Positions 58,804 to 64,000 of a stretch of 64,000 nucleotides of DNA are shown one piece after another. The position numbers and the translations under genes are program-made. Below the pieces are notes generated by a model. The model was not told the origin of the DNA. It saw nothing but the letters and a program-made list of their open reading frames with translations, and did not search any database. Each line of letters starts with the position of its first letter. Position 1 is the first letter of the stretch. Source of the DNA: Lyophyllum atratum. Its lineage: Eukaryota; Basidiomycota; Agaricomycetes; Agaricales; Lyophyllaceae. The stretch spans positions 186,001 to 250,000 of the forward strand of contig JACGCN010000032.1 in assembly GCA_014905825.1 (NCBI GenBank), in the 5' to 3' direction.

Positions 58804-60097
58804 CAGAATGGAGGAACGACTGATGGTGTCTGTCTAGGAGAGACTAAGTGTATATGGCCACCATCCGGTCTAATGCATAGCGAATCATAAAACATGGTTG
58901 AACGATCGGAAGCCGTGCTGATTGTTGAGAGACCGCTGGAAGTCGGATAATCGAAGTCGACGGCCTGACTAGTTCTTCCTGAGATTTCATGTAGGGATTA
59001 CAGGGATCAAAGGCCGATTCCAGAAAGACGGCCGTTGTAGGGGGATATCGCAGGAAATCCAGGGACAGGCACAGAGATCTGGGTGAAGTGGTCGGATGCT
59101 CGTAAAACAACCTATCTCGAAAATCCGTGATATCCTTATGTTTTTCTTTCATCAGATTATCGGCGAGGAATGAGAAGTAGGCCCGGTCTCTGAGGGAGAT
59201 ACGAACCCCGGTTTCTGATACTCGGAGTGTTATTGCGAGTATGCCTGGAGACAGAACATAGAAACTGCTCTTACCAGGTCGGCCGTTACAGGATGCTCGA
59301 CACGCTTCACGATGACTCCCATTCTGCCAGTCTTCCCGCTGGCACAACAGCGAGCAGTAGACCGCTTCCTGGCATTGACCACATCTTTGAAAGCGTTTGG
59401 AGGTTTCGACATTCATACACTTCCCAAAGATATCACGAAATAATAGAAGCTCTAGCAACAAGAAAGACGCACTGCATATGAGAAGCACTTCATCTTGGAT
59501 TCTTCGCTCTGCTCAAACGAGGCCTGTATCTTCTGTAGCTCAAAGACGTGAGCTAGAAATACAGTCCATTCCACCCGGAGCCGGCTGTCGGAGGGTAGCT
59601 GCAACCTGAGAGAATTTACTGATTGCGATCGGCCGATATTCCCTAGCAGCTTCAGGACTGGGCGATGGACGACATATCTCTGAAGGATCCGTATAATTCC
59701 CAGAAGGGCCGGATGCGCACTATGATCCTCACCATCCTCTGCATCGTGGCCTTCCAATGGGCGGCCTGCAAATCTCAGGAGGCATTGAACGAGCTTCGAG
59801 CGTAAGGAGTCGAGAAGCCATCCGTAGTTCGAATGCAAGGGCTCTGCGTGAATGATGAGGATGAAACAACCTCTTGTGCAGTCGTGAATTGCAGGGAGGA
59901 CTGGTGCAGGGATAGATAGGAGGGCTTCGAGGGTAGAAAGGACTTCGTCTATAAGGTCATGCGCGAGAACCATTCTCATGATTTCCGGAGCCCGCTTCGT
60001 AAGCTTCGAGTAGACATGGATGTACCCAGAAGTGGAACTCCACCGGTTCTCTCCTTCGTTAGCAATGAAACGCAATGGTTTGATCAGGTAGGAGCGT

Positions 60098-61550
60098 TAC
60101 AGTGTACCGTATCCTACCTTCCAAAGGACGGCTACAGTGTATCGGATGAGACCGTACCAAAGGATCCTTTGGAACACCAAAGGAAGCACTACAGTGTAGT
60201 GGATGGGACCCATCCGGCGGAAGCACTACAGTGTAGCGGATGGGACCGTACTAAAGGATCATTTGGTGGGTGTGAGAACTGTGTGGGAGCAATTGTGGGA
60301 CATCCGGCGGGCTTCTGCATTGGGTCCCGCAGCCGCAGCAGCACCTTGCGGGTCCGCGCAGGGTCCGCATGCATCCTTCCGGGGCCATTGTGGGCATTCA
60401 ATAATGTAGCAATAATGTAGAACAATTAAGAAATTAGTGAATACATCCATATTAGGTCCTGCGGGGGCTTATGGACCTTGTGGGGTCTGCAATTTTTTGT
60501 ACAGGCTCCGCAATTTTGCGTACAGGCTCCGCAGGGTCCGCATTTTTCTGTACGGGGTCCGCAATTTTGTGCACAGGGTCCGCAGGGTCCGCATTTTCTT
60601 GTATGGGGTCCGCATTTTCTTGTACGGGGTCCGCAATTTTGTGCATAGGGTCCGCAGGGTCCGTATTTTTCTGTATAAGGTCCGCAACCTTGCATACATG
60701 GTCTGCAGGTCCGCAATTTTATGTGTGGGGTCCGCAATTTTGGTTACAGGGTCCGCAGGTCCGCATTTTCTTGCATTGGGTCCGCAATTTTGTTGCGGCG
60801 GGGGACGCTGCTAGTCCGCACTGCCTTGCGGACCTTATCCAAACACGGGTGCACTCTGCATCTCCAATTTGAGCCCCATGATACCAAAAACGGAGTGAAA
60901 CTGACATGGATATGGCTCTCCTGATTTTACCAAAAAATGCGGATGTTTGAATTACACTGCGGCGGGGGACACTGCGGGTCCGCACGGCATTGCGGACCTT
61001 ATGCGAGCGTGTGGGTCCGCTCCGCACCTCCAATTTGAGTCCCATGATATCAAAAACGGAGTGAAACTGACAAAGCTATGGCTCTGCTAATTTTCGCAAA
61101 AATGCGGACGTTTGAATTACACTGTGGCGGGGGACACTGCGGGTCCGCATGGCATTGCGGACCTTATGCGAGCGTGTGGGTCCGCTCCGCACCTCCAATT
61201 TGGGCCTCAAAATATCAAAAACAGAGTGAAACTGACAAAGATATGGCTCTGCTAATTTTCGCAAAAATGCGGACGTTTGAATTACACTGCGGCGGGGGAC
61301 ATTGCGGGTCCGCACTACATTGCGGACCTTATTCGAGCGGGTGGCTCCGCTCCGCGTCTCCAGTTTGAGCCCCAAAATATCAAAAACGGAGTGAAACTGA
61401 CAGAGATATGGCTCCGCTAATTTTACCAAAAATGCGGACTTCTGAATTGAACTGTGGAGGGGGGTCTGCGAGGCCGCGCTACATTGCGGACCTTATCCAC
61501 AGTGTAGGTCTGGTCCGCACCGCCAATTTGAGTTTTGCAATATCAAAAGC
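60098..61550 (+). repeat. Left inverted arm of the foldback element
   Basis: Outer 200 bases carry repeated CACTACAGTGTAG motifs. Then comes an array of GGGTCCGCAATTTTGTGCACA-type units of about 20 bases (60470-60800), followed by about 165-base tandem units (four copies, phased at 60937, 61102, 61267 and 61430). Confidence 0.85.
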
Positions 61551-61599
61551 GAAGTGAAACTGTCAGAGATATGGCTCCGCAAGCAGCTAGATTCCTGTA

Positions 61600-61935
61600 C
61601 CACCCATGGAAGTTTGTAAATTGTGAAAGATCTATGATAGGTAAAGACATTCGGACACCTGTAAGACATAAAGGACATGTATGTAGTCAGAAGGAAACAA
61701 AATATGAAGGGGATCCCTTGTGTGGGGCATTTGGTATGCAAGGTATTGTGTATGGGCACTTCAGGATTTCTATCATACTCATGAGATTTTGTGAGTTGTG
61801 AATGATCCATAGTAGGTAAAGGCAATCGGACTCCTGTAGCATGTAAAGGACATGTATCTAGTTAGGAGGGGAGAAAATTTGCAGGGAATCCCTTGTGTTG
61901 CACATCTGGTATAGTATGCCGACACTTTAAAGCAC
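61600..61935. repeat. Two diverged 168-bp tandem units in the loop of the foldback element
   Basis: The blocks GGTAAAGACATTCGGACACC...AAAGGACATGTATGTAGT and GGTAAAGGCAATCGGACTCC...AAAGGACATGTATCTAGT recur with a spacing of about 168 bases. The rest of the loop (61936-62480) holds no recognisable gene. Confidence 0.7.
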
Positions 61936-62489
61936 AAGTGAAACTGGGATTCTTGCCTCAAATGTGCTGATTTTCAGGTATTCTGGACATATCTCTTTCC
62001 ACAATTGGGTGGGGTTCAAACCAATTGTATGTATGGGTAGGGGGGGTGTCCTAGAGTACATTTCGAGCCTCAGAATAATTATTTTTGACATCCTGGTTCT
62101 GTAGGGGGTGAAATGGTACATTTTTGAACCTATAAATTTTATTTCAGATCTGAATTCCCCAGAATTCGCCTGACTCAGGCATCCAACATTCATGAAAAAC
62201 GGTCCAGGGGATCTTGTGCAATGGGCAAAACAAGTATGACATTTTGGCTGTAAATGAGCTCAGGCATTAATTGTGAGCTTACCCTTCAGGAGAACCCGGA
62301 TTTTCTCCCTCAAACTCTGTATAGCAAGTATTCATGACCTTTTCACCATGCAAGTTTGAAGCTATCAGCTGTGGTTGGGCTGCTACAGTGTATTGCATCC
62401 CCGAGACGCGTGTCTAAAATTAGAAGTAATTAAGACATGTTTGGTCACGTGAATCATTTATGTGCCACTTACTCCTTGCGGCGGAGTGC

Positions 62490-63889
62490 AGAAAGTAGTG
62501 CGGACCTCCGGTGCGGACCCGCAATGTCCCCCGCTGCAGTGTAATTCAAACATTCGCATTTTTGCGAACATTAGCAGAGCCATATCTCTGACAGTTTCAC
62601 TCCGTTTTTGATATTGCAAAGCTCGAATTAACGGTGCGGATTAGACTTACACTGTGGATAATGTCCGCGATGTAGGGCGGCCCCGCAGCCCCCCCTGCAC
62701 AGTGTAATTCGGAAGTCCGCATTTTGGTAAAATTAGCGGAGCCACATCTCTGTCAGTTTCACTCTGTTCTTGATATTTTGGGGCTCAAGTCAGAACCACG
62801 GAGCGGACCCACTCGCTCGCATAAGGTCCGCAATGCAGTGCGGACCCGCAGTGTCCCCCGCCGCAATGTGATTCAAACATCCGCATTTTTGCGAAAATTA
62901 GCAGAGCCATATCTTTGTCAGTTTCACTCCGTTTTTGATATTTCGGGGCTCAAATTGGAGATGCGGAGCGGAGCCACCCGCCCGCATAAGGTCCGCAATG
63001 CAGTGCGGACCCGCAGTGTCCCCCTCCGCAGTGTAATTCAAGAGTCCGCATTTTTGGTAAAATCAGCAGAGCCATATCTATGTCAGTTTCACTCCGTTTT
63101 TGATATCATGGGACTCAAATTGGAGGTGCAGAGCGGACCCGTGATTGGATAAGGTCCGCAAGGCAGTGCGGACCAGCAGCGTCCCCCGCCGCAACAAAAT
63201 TGCGGACCCAATGCAAGAAAATGCGGACCTGCGGACCCTGTAACCAAAATTGCGGACCCCACACATAAAATTGCGGACCTGCAGACCATGTATGCAAGGT
63301 TGCGGACCTTATACAGAAAAATACGGACCCTGCGGACCCTATGCACAAAATTGCGGACCCCGTACAAGAAAATGCGGACCCCATACAAGAAAATGCGGAC
63401 CCTGCGGACCCTGTGCACAAAATTGCGGACCCCGTACAGAAAAATGCGGACCCTGCGGAGCCTGTACGCAAAATTGCGGAGCCTGTACAAAAAATTGCAG
63501 ACCCCACAAGGTCCATAAGCCCCCGCAGGACCTAATATGGATGTATTCACTAATTTCTTAATTGTTCTACATTATTGCTACATTATTGAATGCCCACAAT
63601 GGCCCCGGAAGGATGCATGCGGACCCTGCGCGGACCCGCAAGGTGCTGCTGCGGCTGCGGGACCCAATGCGGAAGCCCGCCAGATGCCCCACAATTGCTC
63701 CCACATGGTTCTCACGCACACCAAAGCATCCTTTCGTACGGTCCCATCCGCTACACTGTAGTGCTTCCGCCGGATGGGTCCCACCCGCTACACTGTAGTG
63801 CTTCCTTTGGTGTTCCAAAGGATCCTTTGGTACGGTCTCATCCGATACACTGTAGCTGTCCTTTGGAAGGTAGCACACGGTACACTGTA
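62490..63889 (-). repeat. Right inverted arm of the foldback element
   Basis: Mirror image of 60098-61550: about 165-base units first (62500-63120), then the 20-base GGTCCGCA array (63180-63510), then the CACTACAGTGTAG subterminal motifs up to 63889. Confidence 0.85.
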
Positions 63890-64000
63890 GTGTTGGTATG
63901 TGGTTTGATGAGCAATGCAGCCAATGCCTTTTGCCCGATTCCAAAACCAGAGGCCAGCTCGGGAGACTCGGTGGGTTCCAAGTCAAGGATGTCTGACAGC

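Larger units (their letters stand above)
60085..63900. mobile_element. 3.8-kb foldback element with inverted arms of about 1.4 kb (MULE-like)
   Basis: The left arm from 60098 and the right arm ending 63889 are inverted copies. The outer 780 bases (60100-60880 against 63120-63890) are nearly identical; the inner parts are tandem-repeat arrays differing in register. Ends show TACAGTGTACCGT. Flanks are the direct repeat TGGTTTGAT (60076-60084 and 63901-63909), a 9-bp target duplication. Nine-base duplications plus long inverted ends fit Mutator-like elements. Open frames over the arms are repeat artefacts (CGPCGPC-type). No transposase is seen, so it is non-autonomous. Confidence 0.85.
58844..64000 (-). 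pseudogene. MYND zinc-finger protein gene split by a foldback transposon (5' end outside window)
   Basis: Host segments are 64000-63901 (LSDILDLEPTESPELASGFG then IGQKALAALLIKP) and 60084-58844. The second opens with LIKPLRFIANEGENRWSSTS, then YIHVYSKLTKRAPEIMRMVL and RILQRYVVHRPVLKLLGNIG. A spliced MYND finger follows: KCFSYA, an intron (GTGCGT to GGGAAG), then CMNVETSKRFQRCGQCQEAV, YCSLLCQREDWQNGSHREAC. The Cys spacing C-x4-C...CxxC...YCxxxC...H-x3-C is complete. Reading frame is continuous if the element and one copy of its 9-bp duplication are disregarded, so the insertion is what interrupts it. MYND proteins mediate protein-protein contacts; no specific role can be given. Unless the 3.8-kb insert is spliced out, the gene is dead. 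Confidence 0.82.

Noticed and set aside
60426..60814. Cys/Gly/Pro-rich open frames on both strands (CGPCGPC and GSAILCTGSA patterns)
   Set aside because: They are produced by the GGTCCGCA tandem array, appear in all frames and again in the mirror arm; no start context or splice evidence.

Overview
The window reads as nuclear DNA of a filamentous basidiomycete, most likely an Agaricomycete. Genes are dense, on both strands, and cut by many 45-65 base introns with GTRNGY donors and YAG acceptors. The families fit: a Trs65-type TRAPPII subunit, CSN1, NOSIP, GT69/CAP59-type mannosyltransferase, MYND proteins, DUF6589 proteins and a multicopy P-loop GTPase family. No rRNA, tRNA, CRISPR or bacterial-type operon was found. 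All gene models were spliced by hand from the sequence; exon joins are stated where I could verify frame and splice sites.

Layout. 1-1.3 kb: 5' part of a zinc alcohol/butanediol dehydrogenase gene (minus) with two 8-nt microexons. 2.5-5.3 kb: Trs65-like gene (plus). 6.6-13.8 kb: three P-loop GTPase genes (minus) with a truncated Trs65 pseudogene between the second and third. 14.4-15.9 kb: small hypothetical genes. 16.2-16.8 kb: a 531-bp MITE with 86-bp inverted ends. 16.8-18.2 kb: NOSIP-like RING protein. 18.4-22.9 kb: GH31 glycosidase pseudogene split by a 1.25-kb hAT-like element. 23.4-26.6 kb: intact GH31 paralogue. 26.9-28.4 kb: P-loop protein with a C-terminal membrane anchor. 28.8-40.4 kb: six more GTPase genes, the last a pseudo-GTPase joined to a GTPase. 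41.1-41.4 kb: AT-rich hairpin MITE. 42.4-44.4 kb: CSN1 (minus). 45.6-47.3 kb: tandem pair of small secreted proteins. 47.6-51.4 kb: divergent pair, SGNH-type membrane protein (minus) and GT69 mannosyltransferase (plus). 52.6-58.8 kb: a 6.2-kb unit bounded by about 47-bp inverted repeats and carrying convergent RecQ-like helicase and DUF6589 genes. 58.8-64 kb: a MYND zinc-finger gene split by a 3.8-kb foldback element made largely of two inverted arms of about 1.4 kb with tandem repeats inside, flanked by a 9-bp target duplication.

Themes. Housekeeping genes (Trs65, NOSIP, CSN1, GT69) sit among fast-evolving accessory DNA. The accessory part has three layers: a dispersed array of nine GTPase genes, recent segmental copies now decaying (Trs65, GH31), and DNA transposons of at least four kinds. 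The strongest candidate for an undescribed system is the helicase plus DUF6589 unit with inverted ends. The GTPase array, with a non-canonical G4 motif throughout and one pseudo-GTPase/GTPase fusion, is the second. Stretches without a supported gene are listed as such.
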